Origin: DASYHS01 sp035998295
GTDB lineage: Bacteria; Pseudomonadota; Alphaproteobacteria; Azospirillales; Azospirillaceae
Direction: 5' to 3'
NCBI RefSeq assembly: GCF_035998295.1
Contig: NZ_DASYHS010000070.1
Coordinates: forward strand, 62,001 to 126,000
Length of the DNA stretch: 64,000 nucleotides
Shown: positions 20,182-30,529 of the stretch, piece by piece
How the letters are laid out: each line of letters begins with the position of its first letter
Numbering within the stretch: the first letter of the stretch is position 1
Program-made: the position numbers and the translations under genes
The notes under the pieces: generated by a model
Databases searched by the model: none
What the model was told of the DNA's origin: nothing
Seen by the model: the letters and a program-made list of their open reading frames with translations, nothing else

Positions 20182-21702
20182 ATGCCGTCACGATTGCCGA
20201 ACGCCCGCATGGCAGCCGCCGCCACGCTCCTCGCCTTCTCCGTCGCCGCCGCCGCGCCGGCAACGGCCGAGCCGGTCACGCTGACCTTCCTCCACGTCAA
20301 CGATCTCGACCGCATGGAGGAGGACGAGGGCCGAGGCGGCCTCGCGCGGCTCGTATCGGCGATACGCCGGGAAGCGGCCGACGCGCCCGGCGCGATCTTC
20401 ACCCATGCCGGAGACGCGATCTCCCCCTCCCTGCTGTCCGGCTTCGATCAGGGCGCGCACATGATCGACCTGCTCGACGAAGCCGGCCTCGACGTCATGA
20501 CCCTGGGCAACCACGAGTTCGACTTCGGCCCGGAGGTCGCGGTCGAGCGGATCGCACAGGCGCCGTTCCCGATCGTCGCGTCCAACGTCGCCCGCGGCGG
20601 AGCCCCGCTGCCGGGCACGGTGCCGCATCTCGTCCTCGAACGGGCCGGCTTCAAGGTCGGCTTCTACGGGCTGACGACGCCGACGACGACCCAGCTCTCC
20701 AGCCCCGGCGACGTCGAGTTCCGCCCGCTGGTGGAGACCGGCCTCGCAGCCGCCGCGGAGTTGCGCTCCCAGGGCGCCGACCTGGTCGTGGCGCTCGCCC
20801 ATACCGGGTTCGACGAGGATCTGGCGCTCGTTCGGGCCGGAGCCGCGGACGTGGTCTTGAGCGGGCACGACCACATCCTGGCAAGCTATTACGACGGCAG
20901 GAGCATCCTCGTGGAGTCCGCGTCCCAGGCCGACTTCCTCACGGTCCTGGAGGTCGCGATCGAACGGGTCGAGGCAAGCGACGGCACGCGGCGCGTCGCC
21001 TGGACCCCGACGGTCCGCACGGTTTCCACGGCCGAGGTCGAACCCGACCCGCAGATGGAGGCCAGCATCGCCGCCTACCAGGAAAGGCTGAGCGAAGAAC
21101 TCGACGTGCCGGTCGGGACCCTCGCCTCCGCGATGGACAGCCGCCGGGCGGCCGTGAGGGGCGGCGAGGCTGCGATCGGCAACCTGATCGCGGACGCGAT
21201 GCGCGAGGGCGTCGGCGCCGACGTCGCGATCACTAATGGCGGCGGCATCCGCGCCGACAGGCTCTACGACGCCGGCACGACGCTGACCCGGCGCGACGTC
21301 CTGATGGAACTCCCGTTCGGCAACCGGACCGTCAAGCTCGAGGTGACCGGCGCCCAGATCCTGGCCGCCCTGGAGAACGGCGTCAGCCAGGTCGCCGAGG
21401 GCGGCGGGCGCTTCCCCCAGGTCTCCGGTCTCACCGTCACCTACGATCCCGCGGCCCAGCCCGGCGCGCGCGTCCGCAACGTGACGGTGGGCGGCGCGGA
21501 ACTCGTCCCGGGGCAGACCTACACCCTGGCCACGAACGACTTCATGGCGAACGGCGGAGACGGCTACGTGATGTTCCGCGATGCCCGCCGGCTGATCGAC
21601 GCGGCCGCGGGTTCGCTGATGGCGAGCCAGGTCATGGACCACGTCCAGGCCATGGGCAGCGTGGCGCCGCGAGTGGAAGGCCGGATCACCGCCGCGCAAT
21701 AG
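20182..21702 (+). CDS. 5'-nucleotidase / UshA-like metallophosphoesterase
   Basis: Periplasmic enzyme of 506 residues. Signal peptide residues 1-29 end in ATAE. The metallophosphatase domain has HAGD (76-78), GNHEF (109-113) and SGHDH; the C-terminal 5_nucleotid_C domain has AIGNLIADAMRE and NGGGIRAD. The first metal motif, normally NDxHG, reads NDLDR (40-44), replacing the His by Asp. It likely removes phosphate from nucleotides or related esters. ATG at 20182 has GAAGGG upstream. Confidence 0.88.
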   Translation: MPSRLPNARMAAAATLLAFSVAAAAPATAEPVTLTFLHVNDLDRMEEDEGRGGLARLVSAIRREAADAPGAIFTHAGDAISPSLLSGFDQGAHMIDLLDEAGLDVMTLGNHEFDFGPEVAVERIAQAPFPIVASNVARGGAPLPGTVPHLVLERAGFKVGFYGLTTPTTTQLSSPGDVEFRPLVETGLAAAAELRSQGADLVVALAHTGFDEDLALVRAGAADVVLSGHDHILASYYDGRSILVESASQADFLTVLEVAIERVEASDGTRRVAWTPTVRTVSTAEVEPDPQMEASIAAYQERLSEELDVPVGTLASAMDSRRAAVRGGEAAIGNLIADAMREGVGADVAITNGGGIRADRLYDAGTTLTRRDVLMELPFGNRTVKLEVTGAQILAALENGVSQVAEGGGRFPQVSGLTVTYDPAAQPGARVRNVTVGGAELVPGQTYTLATNDFMANGGDGYVMFRDARRLIDAAAGSLMASQVMDHVQAMGSVAPRVEGRITAAQ

Positions 21703-21730
21703 CGCGCGGCCGCAGCGGGGCCGACACGGG

Positions 21731-23545
<1,815 letters not shown>

Positions 23546-23729
23546 GTCTTCTCGTTTCGATAGGATCGGGTCGGGCGGATCGCGGCCGGAGCTCAGCGCG
23601 CCAACATTGCACGCATTCGCGCCCATGCGCCAGTGACCAGCCGGATCGTCGCGGCGATACAGGATCTCCGGTGCCGAAGCACCGGAACCGTCGTAAGATG
23701 GGGTATGGTTCCCGTTTGGTCCAGGCGCG

Positions 23730-24695
23730 ATGCACGAACTGGCTACTCCCCTCGGCTCCCATGTCCGTCCTCGCATCGGCCTGGCGCTCGGTGCCGGCGT
23801 CGCGCGCGGCTGGGCCCATATCGGCGTGCTGCGAAGCCTGGCCGAGCACGGCATCGTCCCCGACGTCGTCACCGGCTGCTCGATCGGCGCGCTGGTCGGC
23901 GGGGTCTATCTCGCCGGGCATCTCGACACGCTGGACGCATGGGCGCGCAGCCTCAACAAGCTGCGGATGATGGGCTATCTCGACCTCAAGGTCCGCTCGG
24001 GCGGCCTCATCGGCGGCCAGAGGCTGGTCGCGGAGCTCCGGCGCCACCTCGGCGACGTCCGGGTGGAGGACCTGAAGGCCCCCTTCGTCGCGATCGCGAC
24101 CGACTTGATCACCGGCCACGAGGTGTGGCTGCGCGAGGGAAGCCTCGTCGATGCCTTGAAGACGTCGATAGCCTTGCCGGGGATCTTCCCTCCCGTGCGC
24201 GCCGGCCATCGCTGGCTGGTCGACGGCGCGCTCGTCAACCCGGTGCCGGTGTCGGCATGCCGCGCGCTCGGCGCCGACATCGTGATCGCGGTCAACCTCA
24301 ACGGCGACGTCATCGGGAAGGTCCGCAAGCCCGGTGCGGGCCCGCCAACCGCCGACGGCGTCGATCTGGAGGCGATCTTGAACGCAGCCGGCCCGGCCAG
24401 TCCCCCCTCCCGGCTGGACTTCCTGACCCGGCGCCTGTTTCAACAGGAATACGACGGGCCGAGCCTGGTCGGCGTCATGGTCTCTTCGCTGGGCATCATC
24501 CAGGACCGGATCAGCCGGTCCCGCCTCGCGGGTGAGCCGCCGGACGTGCATGTCGTGCCCCGGATCGGGCACATCGGGCTGCTGGATTTCGACCGCTCGC
24601 AGGAAGCCATCGCCGAAGGGGCTGCCGCGATACACAGGGCCCTGCCCGAACTCAACGACGTGATCGCCGTCTACGCGCAACAGCATGCGCGCTGA
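23730..24695 (+). CDS. Patatin-like phospholipase family protein (RssA-like)
   Basis: Lipid acyl hydrolase of 321 residues. The oxyanion loop is GAGVARG, the nucleophile elbow GCSIG (about 51-55) and the catalytic Asp lies in DGALVNPVP, completing the Ser-Asp dyad. No signal peptide, so it acts in the cytoplasm or on the inner membrane face. The first oxyanion Gly run is slightly changed from the usual GGGxRG. Divergent from the ABC exporter gene, about 185 bases apart. Confidence 0.9.
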   Translation: MHELATPLGSHVRPRIGLALGAGVARGWAHIGVLRSLAEHGIVPDVVTGCSIGALVGGVYLAGHLDTLDAWARSLNKLRMMGYLDLKVRSGGLIGGQRLVAELRRHLGDVRVEDLKAPFVAIATDLITGHEVWLREGSLVDALKTSIALPGIFPPVRAGHRWLVDGALVNPVPVSACRALGADIVIAVNLNGDVIGKVRKPGAGPPTADGVDLEAILNAAGPASPPSRLDFLTRRLFQQEYDGPSLVGVMVSSLGIIQDRISRSRLAGEPPDVHVVPRIGHIGLLDFDRSQEAIAEGAAAIHRALPELNDVIAVYAQQHAR

Positions 24696-24775
24696 CGGCT
24701 CCCGCGGAACTCGAAGCGACATGGCTGGTTGAGGTTACCGACCGAATTCGCGTCGACCACCTCAGGGAGTAAGCC

Positions 24776-25246
24776 ATGCCCATCCGTAAGATCGCCATCT
24801 GTTCCGCCCTCGCCCTCTCGCTCGGAGCCTGCGCCCAGGACGGCACCGGCGGCATCGACAGCGGCACCATCGGCACCATCGGCGGCGCCGCCGGCGGCGC
24901 GCTGCTCGGCTCCCAGATCGGCAGCGGGACCGGGCAGCTCGCGGCCACGGCGGCAGGCACGCTGATCGGCGCCCTCGCCGGCCGCGAGATCGCGGGACGG
25001 CTGGCGCCCGCCGAACAGCGCCAGGCAGTGGCGGCGGAACGCACGGCCCTGACCCGCAACGAGGAGATCGCCTGGTCCAACCCGGAGAGCGGGCGCCGCG
25101 GCGTCATCGAACCGGTCCGGACCTACGAGCAGAACGGCCGGCTCTGCCGCGAATACGTCCACACCGTCTATATCGGCGGGCAGGCGGAGATGGCCCGCGG
25201 CACCGCTTGCCAGCAGCCCGACGGTACCTGGCAGATCGTCGCCTGA
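24776..25246 (+). CDS. Glycine-zipper 2TM outer membrane lipoprotein (17 kDa antigen-like)
   Basis: Protein of 156 residues with a lipoprotein signal: hydrophobic residues 6-17 followed by lipobox LGAC, Cys at 19. Residues 29-75 are a glycine zipper (GTIGGAAGGALLGSQIGSGT and GTLIGALAGREI). The C-terminal domain contains CREYVHTVYIGG and a final GTWQIVA, as in the surface antigen family. ATG at 24776 has AGGGAG upstream. It ends before a strong hairpin terminator. Confidence 0.9.
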   Translation: MPIRKIAICSALALSLGACAQDGTGGIDSGTIGTIGGAAGGALLGSQIGSGTGQLAATAAGTLIGALAGREIAGRLAPAEQRQAVAAERTALTRNEEIAWSNPESGRRGVIEPVRTYEQNGRLCREYVHTVYIGGQAEMARGTACQQPDGTWQIVA

Positions 25247-25270
25247 CCACGACGCGGCATAGCGGATGAA

Positions 25271-25300
25271 AAAGGGGGCAGCGGTAAACCGCTGCCCCTT
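25271..25300 (+). terminator. Hairpin terminator between convergent genes
   Basis: GGGGCAGCGG pairs with CCGCTGCCCC around a TAAA loop, with flanking A-rich (AAAA) and TT stretches on the two sides, so it can act for the lipoprotein gene on the plus strand and possibly for the DctM gene on the minus strand. The rest of 25301-25474 shows nothing recognisable. Confidence 0.7.
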
Positions 25301-25474
25301 GCCGTTTGGCCCCGGCAACTCGAAACGCCGTCCCGGCCGCGCCGATGCCCCCACCGGGCGACCGTCATCCCGTTCACGTAAACAGGCATTCGCCCCGGAC
25401 GGAAGACAAAAGCCGAGCCGGCGTCCAGCTTTGCGGGCCCTGTGCTCGCGGCGTCACATCCTGCCGACCGGCAT

Positions 25475-26761
25475 TCACAGGTATCCGAGGCGCCTCGGCA
25501 GCCACAGCGCCAGTTCGGGAAAGATCACGACGAGCGCCAGCGCGCCGACCATCGACAGCACCAGCCAGGCGATCCAGCCCGTCATGTGCTCCATCGGCAC
25601 GCCCGCGATCCGGCTCGTGACCATCAGGTTGACCGCCATCGGAGGAGTGAACTGGCCGATGGCGAGGTTCATCGTCAGCACGACGCCGAACCAGACCGGG
25701 TCCCAGCCGAACGCCGCCACGAGCGGCTCGAGCAGAGGCAGCAGGATCAGGAAGACCGAGATCGCGTCCAGGAGCATGCCGACCCCGAGGAGCGCGACGT
25801 TCAGCAGCAGCAGGACGACGATCTCGTTTCCCGTAAAGGAGAGGATGCCGTCGGCCACGGCGTCGAAGGCGCCGAGCGTGCTGCCCGCCCAGGCGAAGAC
25901 GCCGGCGAGCGCGATCACGATCAGGATCACCGCCGACATCTCGGCGGATTCCGCAAGCACGTCGCCGATCTTGCGGAAGGTCAGCGTGCGCAGCACCACG
26001 GTTCCGATCAGCAGGCCGTAGAATACCGCGACCACCGCGGCTTCCGTCGGCGTGAAGACGCCGAGGCGCAGGCCGCCCAGGATGATCACCGGAGCCAGCA
26101 AGCCCCAGATGGCGTCGCGCAGGCTCCTCCAGAACGGCGGACGCGGGCCCGCGCCGGCGAGGCCGAAGCCGTGGCGGCGCGACAGGATGACGACCGGGAT
26201 CAGGATGGACAGGCCGGCGAGCAGGCCCGGGATCAGGCCCGCGGCGAACAGCGCCGGCACCGAAGCCTGCGGAACCAGCACGCTGTAGATGATGAACGCG
26301 ACCGAGGGCGGGATCAGGATGGCGGTCGCGGCGGCGGCCGCGATGACGCTGGCCGAGAACGCGGCCGGGTACCCGGCCTTGCGCATGCTCGGGATCATCA
26401 CGGTCGCGACGGCCGCGGCATCGGCCGGACCCGAGCCGGAAATGCCGCCCATCACCATGCAGACCAGGACCGCGACGACCGCCAGGCCGCCGTTGCGGTC
26501 GCCGACGATGGACGAGGCGAAGGTGACGATCTGGCGCGCCACCCCGGCCCGCTCGAAGATCAGGCCGGCGAGGATGAAGACCGGGATCGCCAGCAGCGGG
26601 TACTTCGCGACGCCGGCATAGATGTTCGTCGGAACGGCCATGATGCCGAGATCCGCGGCGAGGATCGCGAGCGTGCCGGAAAGACCGAGCGCGACGGCGA
26701 TCGGCGTGCCCACCAGCAACAGGAGGAGGAAGCCACCGAAAAGCAGCGCGATCGGGCTCAT
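25475..26761 (-). CDS. dctM: TRAP transporter large permease, DctM-like
   Basis: Inner-membrane protein of 428 residues with about twelve hydrophobic helices. Family signatures include LAIPVFILAGLIFERAG, MGGISGSGPADAAAVATVM and AAAAATAILIPPSVAF. The ATG at 26761 overlaps the DctQ stop (ATGA). Together with DctQ and DctP it forms a complete tripartite importer. No substrate can be assigned from the permease alone. Confidence 0.95.
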   Translation of the reverse strand: MSPIALLFGGFLLLLLVGTPIAVALGLSGTLAILAADLGIMAVPTNIYAGVAKYPLLAIPVFILAGLIFERAGVARQIVTFASSIVGDRNGGLAVVAVLVCMVMGGISGSGPADAAAVATVMIPSMRKAGYPAAFSASVIAAAAATAILIPPSVAFIIYSVLVPQASVPALFAAGLIPGLLAGLSILIPVVILSRRHGFGLAGAGPRPPFWRSLRDAIWGLLAPVIILGGLRLGVFTPTEAAVVAVFYGLLIGTVVLRTLTFRKIGDVLAESAEMSAVILIVIALAGVFAWAGSTLGAFDAVADGILSFTGNEIVVLLLLNVALLGVGMLLDAISVFLILLPLLEPLVAAFGWDPVWFGVVLTMNLAIGQFTPPMAVNLMVTSRIAGVPMEHMTGWIAWLVLSMVGALALVVIFPELALWLPRRLGYL

Positions 26762-27255
26762 GGCGCGTTCCCCCGGGCCGCGGCGATGGTCCGCATCAGC
26801 GCGCGGATCGTGATGACGATCGAAAGGATCGGCAGCCACACCGTGTAGAGCCACACCGGGACGCCGAGGCCGGGCGACGTTTCCTCGAACCGCCAGTTGT
26901 CGTAGGCGAACTGCCCGCCGTACCAGCTCAGGAGACCGAACATCACGGCCGCGACGCCCCAGCAGAGCACGCCCGCGACGCGCCGGCGACCGGGGGCGAG
27001 TTTATCGACCAGGACAGTGATCCGGATGTGGCGGTCGGTTGCGATCGCCGCCGACGTCCCCAGGAAGGTCATCACCACCAGCAGGAAGACCGAATACTCC
27101 TCGGTGAAGGCGAAGGAGTATGCCGTCAGGTAGCGTGCGACGACGTTCGCAAAAGTGATGGCGCACAGTACCGCCATGGCTGCGGCGGCGAGCGCGCGCT
27201 CCGGGACGACGCCGCCCCGTTCCACGGGCGCGTCCTCCTCGCGGTCGACAGTCAT
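26758..27255 (-). CDS. dctQ: TRAP transporter small permease, DctQ-like
   Basis: Membrane protein of 165 residues with four hydrophobic segments. Typical DctQ residues appear in NVVARYLTAYSFAFTEEYSVFLLV, the E-E pair in helix 2 and GTSAAIATDRHIRI. The ATG at 27255 was chosen over a longer frame from 27393 because the extra N-terminus is low-complexity and not hydrophobic. It overlaps dctM by 4 bases and follows dctP by 58 bases. Confidence 0.92.
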   Translation of the reverse strand: MTVDREEDAPVERGGVVPERALAAAAMAVLCAITFANVVARYLTAYSFAFTEEYSVFLLVVMTFLGTSAAIATDRHIRITVLVDKLAPGRRRVAGVLCWGVAAVMFGLLSWYGGQFAYDNWRFEETSPGLGVPVWLYTVWLPILSIVITIRALMRTIAAARGNAP

Positions 27256-27313
27256 TTTCGTGACCCGGACTTTGGAGCGCGGGGAGGGCGGCCGCCCTCC
27301 CCGCCAGGCGCAC

Positions 27314-28330
27314 TCAGCGTGCGGCGATGCTGTCTTCGGCCTGCTTGACCAGCTCGGGCCCGATACGCTCCGCCCACGCGTCGTAGACCGCACGGGTGGC
27401 GTTGCGGAACGCCTCCTTCTCCTCGTCCGACAGGCGGGTGACCGTCACGCCGTTGGCCTCGATGTCCTTCAGGAGGTTCTCATCGCCGTCGGCCAGACCC
27501 TTGCGCGCGAGGGCCACCTGCTCCTCCGCCGCCTGCAGCGCAGCCTCGCGGACCGCCTGCTGGTCCTCGGGCGTCCAGGACTCCCAGACCTCCTGGTTGA
27601 CCACGAAGATCAGCGGGTCGGCCACGTAGCCCCAGAGCGTGACGTGATCCTGCCCAACGGTATGCAGCTTGGCGACCGTGAAGATCGACAGCGGATTCTC
27701 CTGCCCGTCGACCGCGCCGGTCGACAGGGCCGGCTGGGCGTCGGCCCAGCTCATCTGGGTCGGGTTGGCGCCCAGCGCCGTGAAGGTGTCGTTGAACAGC
27801 GGCGAGCCGACCACGCGCATCTTCAGGCCGCGCATGTCCTCCGGCGTCCGGATCGCCCTGCTGGAGTTGGAAACCTCGCGGAAGCCGTTCTCGCCCCAGG
27901 CGAGCGGCACCACGTCCTTTTCCGCCAGCAGCTCGAACAGGCTCTCGCCCACCGGCCCCTTCGTCAGCGCGTCGATCGCCGCATAGTCCGGCATCAGGAA
28001 GGGCAGCGAGAACAGGTTCAGTTCCTTGACCTGCGGCGACCAGTTGATGGTCGATCCGACCGCGAGGTCGATGACGCCCTGGCGCAGGGCCGTGAACTCC
28101 CGCGTCTGGTCGCCGTTCACCAGCGATACGCCGGGATACATCTTCACGTTGATGCGCCCGTCCGTCTTCTCGCGGATCAGCTCGGCCCAGCGCTCGCCGC
28201 CCTCGCCCCACGGGAAGGGCTTCCCGACGACCGTCGACAGCCGGTACTCGTCCTTGTACTCCGCGGCGACGGCGGGCAGTGCCAGCGCGGCCATGGCCAG
28301 ACCGGCCAGCAGGCTCTTGACTCTCAACAT
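27314..28330 (-). CDS. dctP: TRAP transporter periplasmic receptor, DctP-like
   Basis: Binding protein of 338 residues with a signal peptide (1-22, ending AVAA). Core features are the KTDGRINVKMYPGVSL block, the carboxylate-binding Arg in GLKMRVVGSPLF (about 173), and the DAQPALSTGAVDGQENPL signature. The conserved Arg suggests an organic-acid ligand. GGGAGGAAAG precedes the ATG. It is first of dctPQM and lies about 100 bases after the E1 beta gene on the same strand, so the transporter may supply the substrate of that enzyme. Confidence 0.95.
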   Translation of the reverse strand: MLRVKSLLAGLAMAALALPAVAAEYKDEYRLSTVVGKPFPWGEGGERWAELIREKTDGRINVKMYPGVSLVNGDQTREFTALRQGVIDLAVGSTINWSPQVKELNLFSLPFLMPDYAAIDALTKGPVGESLFELLAEKDVVPLAWGENGFREVSNSSRAIRTPEDMRGLKMRVVGSPLFNDTFTALGANPTQMSWADAQPALSTGAVDGQENPLSIFTVAKLHTVGQDHVTLWGYVADPLIFVVNQEVWESWTPEDQQAVREAALQAAEEQVALARKGLADGDENLLKDIEANGVTVTRLSDEEKEAFRNATRAVYDAWAERIGPELVKQAEDSIAAR

Positions 28331-28431
28331 CGGTCTTTCCTCCCTTTGTGTTTGGTTTGGCGCCGGACCACCTTCAGGTGCAGTCCGACGGTCGAGTCAT
28401 TCTTTGCATGCTCGCGTTGCACCGCATCCTA

Positions 28432-29415
28432 TCAGGCGGCTGCGGCGCGAGCCAACTCGAAGCAGGCCTGCGCGATCCGCGCGGGTTCGATCCGGTAGAC
28501 GTCCTCCAGCGGCTTGGAATAGGCGACGGGAATGCGGGGCCCGCCGAGCCGGCGGACCGGCGCGCGCAGGCGGCCGTGGAGTTCCTCCGCCACGGTGGCC
28601 GCGATCTCCCCGCCGAAGCCGGCGGCCTTGACCGCCTCGTGCACGACGAGCAGCCGGCCCGTCCTGGCGACCGAGTCGAGCACGCGCCCGCGGTCCCACG
28701 GCCAGATCGTCCGCAGGTCGATCACCTCGACCTCGACGCCCTGGCGCGCCACTTCCTCCGCCGCCACGAGCGAGTCGTGAACGGTCGCGGACCATGTCAC
28801 GAGGGTGACGTCGCGCCCCGGGCGGATGACGGAGGCGACGCCGAGCGGGACGACGTGGTCGCCGTCGGGCACCGCCCCGCGCAGCCCCCAGAGGTTCTTG
28901 TTCTCCATGTGCACGACCGGGTCGTCGCAGCGGATCGCCGCCGTCAGGAGGCCGAGATTGTCGGCCGGTGTCGCCGGCGCCGTAACCACCAGGCCGGGGA
29001 TGTGGGCGTACCACGCCTCGAGCGACTGGCTGTGCTGGGCGGCCGACGACCGCCAGAGGCCGATCGGCTCGCGCACGACGAGCGGCACGCGGCCCTGGCC
29101 GCCGAACATGTACCGGTTCTTCGCGGCCTGGTTGACCAGCTCGTCGATCGCGCACAGCGCGAAATCCGAGAAACGCATCTCGACGACCGGGCGGGTGCCG
29201 ACGAGGGCCGCACCGACCGCGGCCCCCATGATGCATGCCTCCGAGATCGGCGTGTCCACGATCCGCTCGGGGCCGAACTCCTCCTGCAGGCCGCGGTACT
29301 GGCCGAAGACGCCACCGCGTCCGATGTCCTCGCCGACCGCCCATACCAGCGGGTCCCGGCGCATTTCGTCGCGGAGCGCGCGTATGGCGGCTTCCAGATA
29401 GCTCAGTTCGCCCAT
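28432..29415 (-). CDS. 2-oxoacid/acetoin dehydrogenase E1 beta subunit
   Basis: Protein of 327 residues, full length. It has the transketolase pyrimidine-binding domain with EDIGRGGVFGQYRGLQEEFG and DTPISEACIMGAAVGAAL, and a C-terminal domain with LLVVHEAVKAAGFGGEI. It pairs with the E1 alpha gene, whose end it overlaps by 13 bases, forming an alpha2beta2 ThDP decarboxylase. No E2 acyltransferase or lipoamide dehydrogenase gene is present nearby, so the acyl acceptor is unknown or encoded elsewhere. Confidence 0.93.
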   Translation of the reverse strand: MGELSYLEAAIRALRDEMRRDPLVWAVGEDIGRGGVFGQYRGLQEEFGPERIVDTPISEACIMGAAVGAALVGTRPVVEMRFSDFALCAIDELVNQAAKNRYMFGGQGRVPLVVREPIGLWRSSAAQHSQSLEAWYAHIPGLVVTAPATPADNLGLLTAAIRCDDPVVHMENKNLWGLRGAVPDGDHVVPLGVASVIRPGRDVTLVTWSATVHDSLVAAEEVARQGVEVEVIDLRTIWPWDRGRVLDSVARTGRLLVVHEAVKAAGFGGEIAATVAEELHGRLRAPVRRLGGPRIPVAYSKPLEDVYRIEPARIAQACFELARAAAA

Positions 29416-30404
29416 GCGGCGCCTCCGTTGTCCTGCACGTCGTCGAAAGCGGCGGCCGGCAACGGCCAGGGCGCCGCCTCCGCCGAGGCGGAAGCCGCCG
29501 CGATCAGCGCCTCCTCCTCCGCCTCCAGGCGTTCGATCTCCGCGGCGCCGACGCCCAGCGCGAGCAGCCGGTCCCGCGCGCGGCGCAGGGGATCGCGCGT
29601 CCAGCGCTCCTCGACCTCCCGGGGATCGCGGTAGGGGGCCGCGTCATGCACGGTGTGGCCCTTGAGCCGATAGGTCTCGCACAGCAGGAAGCGTGGCCCG
29701 CCCCCTCCCCGCACTTCGGCGATCAGCGACGCCGCCGCCTCGTCGACCGCCTCCACGTCGTTGCCGTCGACCACGGTCGTCGGCACGCCGAGGGCCTCCG
29801 CGCGGGCGGCTATGCCCGGGCCGCCGCTCATGCTGGTGGTGCGCGTCGTCGCCGCCCACCCGTTGTCCTCGCACACGAAAAGGACCGGCAGGCCGAAGGC
29901 GGCGGCCCAGTTCAGCCCCTCGTAGAAAGGGCCCCGGTTGGTCGCGCCGTCGCCGAAGAAGCCGACCGCGATCGCGTCCGAGCCCCGCAGCCGCAGCCCC
30001 TGCGCGGCGCCCACGATGATCGGTATCCCGGCCCCTACCACCCCGTTGGCGCCCAGCATGCCCACGGAGAAGTCGGCGATGTGCATGGAACCGCCCTTTC
30101 CCCCGCAGCAGCCGGTCGCGCGGCCGTACAGTTCGGCCATCATGGTCTCGGCCGCCGCTCCCTTCGCCAGGGTGTGGCCGTGCCCGCGATGCGTGCTGGC
30201 GATCACGTCGTCCCGGCGCAGGTTGGAGCAGACGCCCGTCGGCGCCGCCTCCTGCCCGATCGACAGATGGACGGCGCCGGTCACCTTTCCTTCCTTGTGC
30301 GCTGCTTCGCACGCCAACTCGAACGCCCTGATCCGGACCATCGTCCGATAGAGGTCCAGAAGACGTGGCGCGGAGTTCTCCCGGTTCGTTTGCGAGGCAA
30401 CCAT
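29403..30404 (-). CDS. 2-oxoacid/acetoin dehydrogenase E1 alpha subunit
   Basis: Protein of 333 residues. The ThDP motif runs from GDGATNRGPFYEGLNWAA to CEDN (about residues 150-180), and THRGHGHTLAKG and GCCGGKGGSMH are characteristic of AcoA-like and PDH E1 alpha chains. GGAGGGA precedes the ATG at 30404; an earlier ATG at 30464 is less supported. It likely binds ThDP and decarboxylates a small 2-oxoacid or cleaves acetoin; the substrate is not clear. Divergent from the duplicated-domain gene. Confidence 0.93.
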   Translation of the reverse strand: MVASQTNRENSAPRLLDLYRTMVRIRAFELACEAAHKEGKVTGAVHLSIGQEAAPTGVCSNLRRDDVIASTHRGHGHTLAKGAAAETMMAELYGRATGCCGGKGGSMHIADFSVGMLGANGVVGAGIPIIVGAAQGLRLRGSDAIAVGFFGDGATNRGPFYEGLNWAAAFGLPVLFVCEDNGWAATTRTTSMSGGPGIAARAEALGVPTTVVDGNDVEAVDEAAASLIAEVRGGGGPRFLLCETYRLKGHTVHDAAPYRDPREVEERWTRDPLRRARDRLLALGVGAAEIERLEAEEEALIAAASASAEAAPWPLPAAAFDDVQDNGGAAWAN

Positions 30405-30470
30405 GATCCCTCCAGGTCCACATGGCGGACTATCAATGCTGGCGAAGGAGCGTACAAAGTGCAACTTGCC

Positions 30471-30500
30471 TTGTCAAATGCCTGCGTCTCTGCCTAATCT
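30471..30500 (+). promoter_or_regulatory. Candidate promoter for the duplicated-domain operon
   Basis: TTGTCA (30471-30476), 18-base spacer, TAATCT (30495-30500). The -10 match is weak (three or so positions). If real, transcription would begin near 30507 and favour the ATG at 30530 as the start of the first gene. Confidence 0.3.
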
Positions 30501-30529
30501 CGGAATGGATGAAAAATGCGTTCCACATT

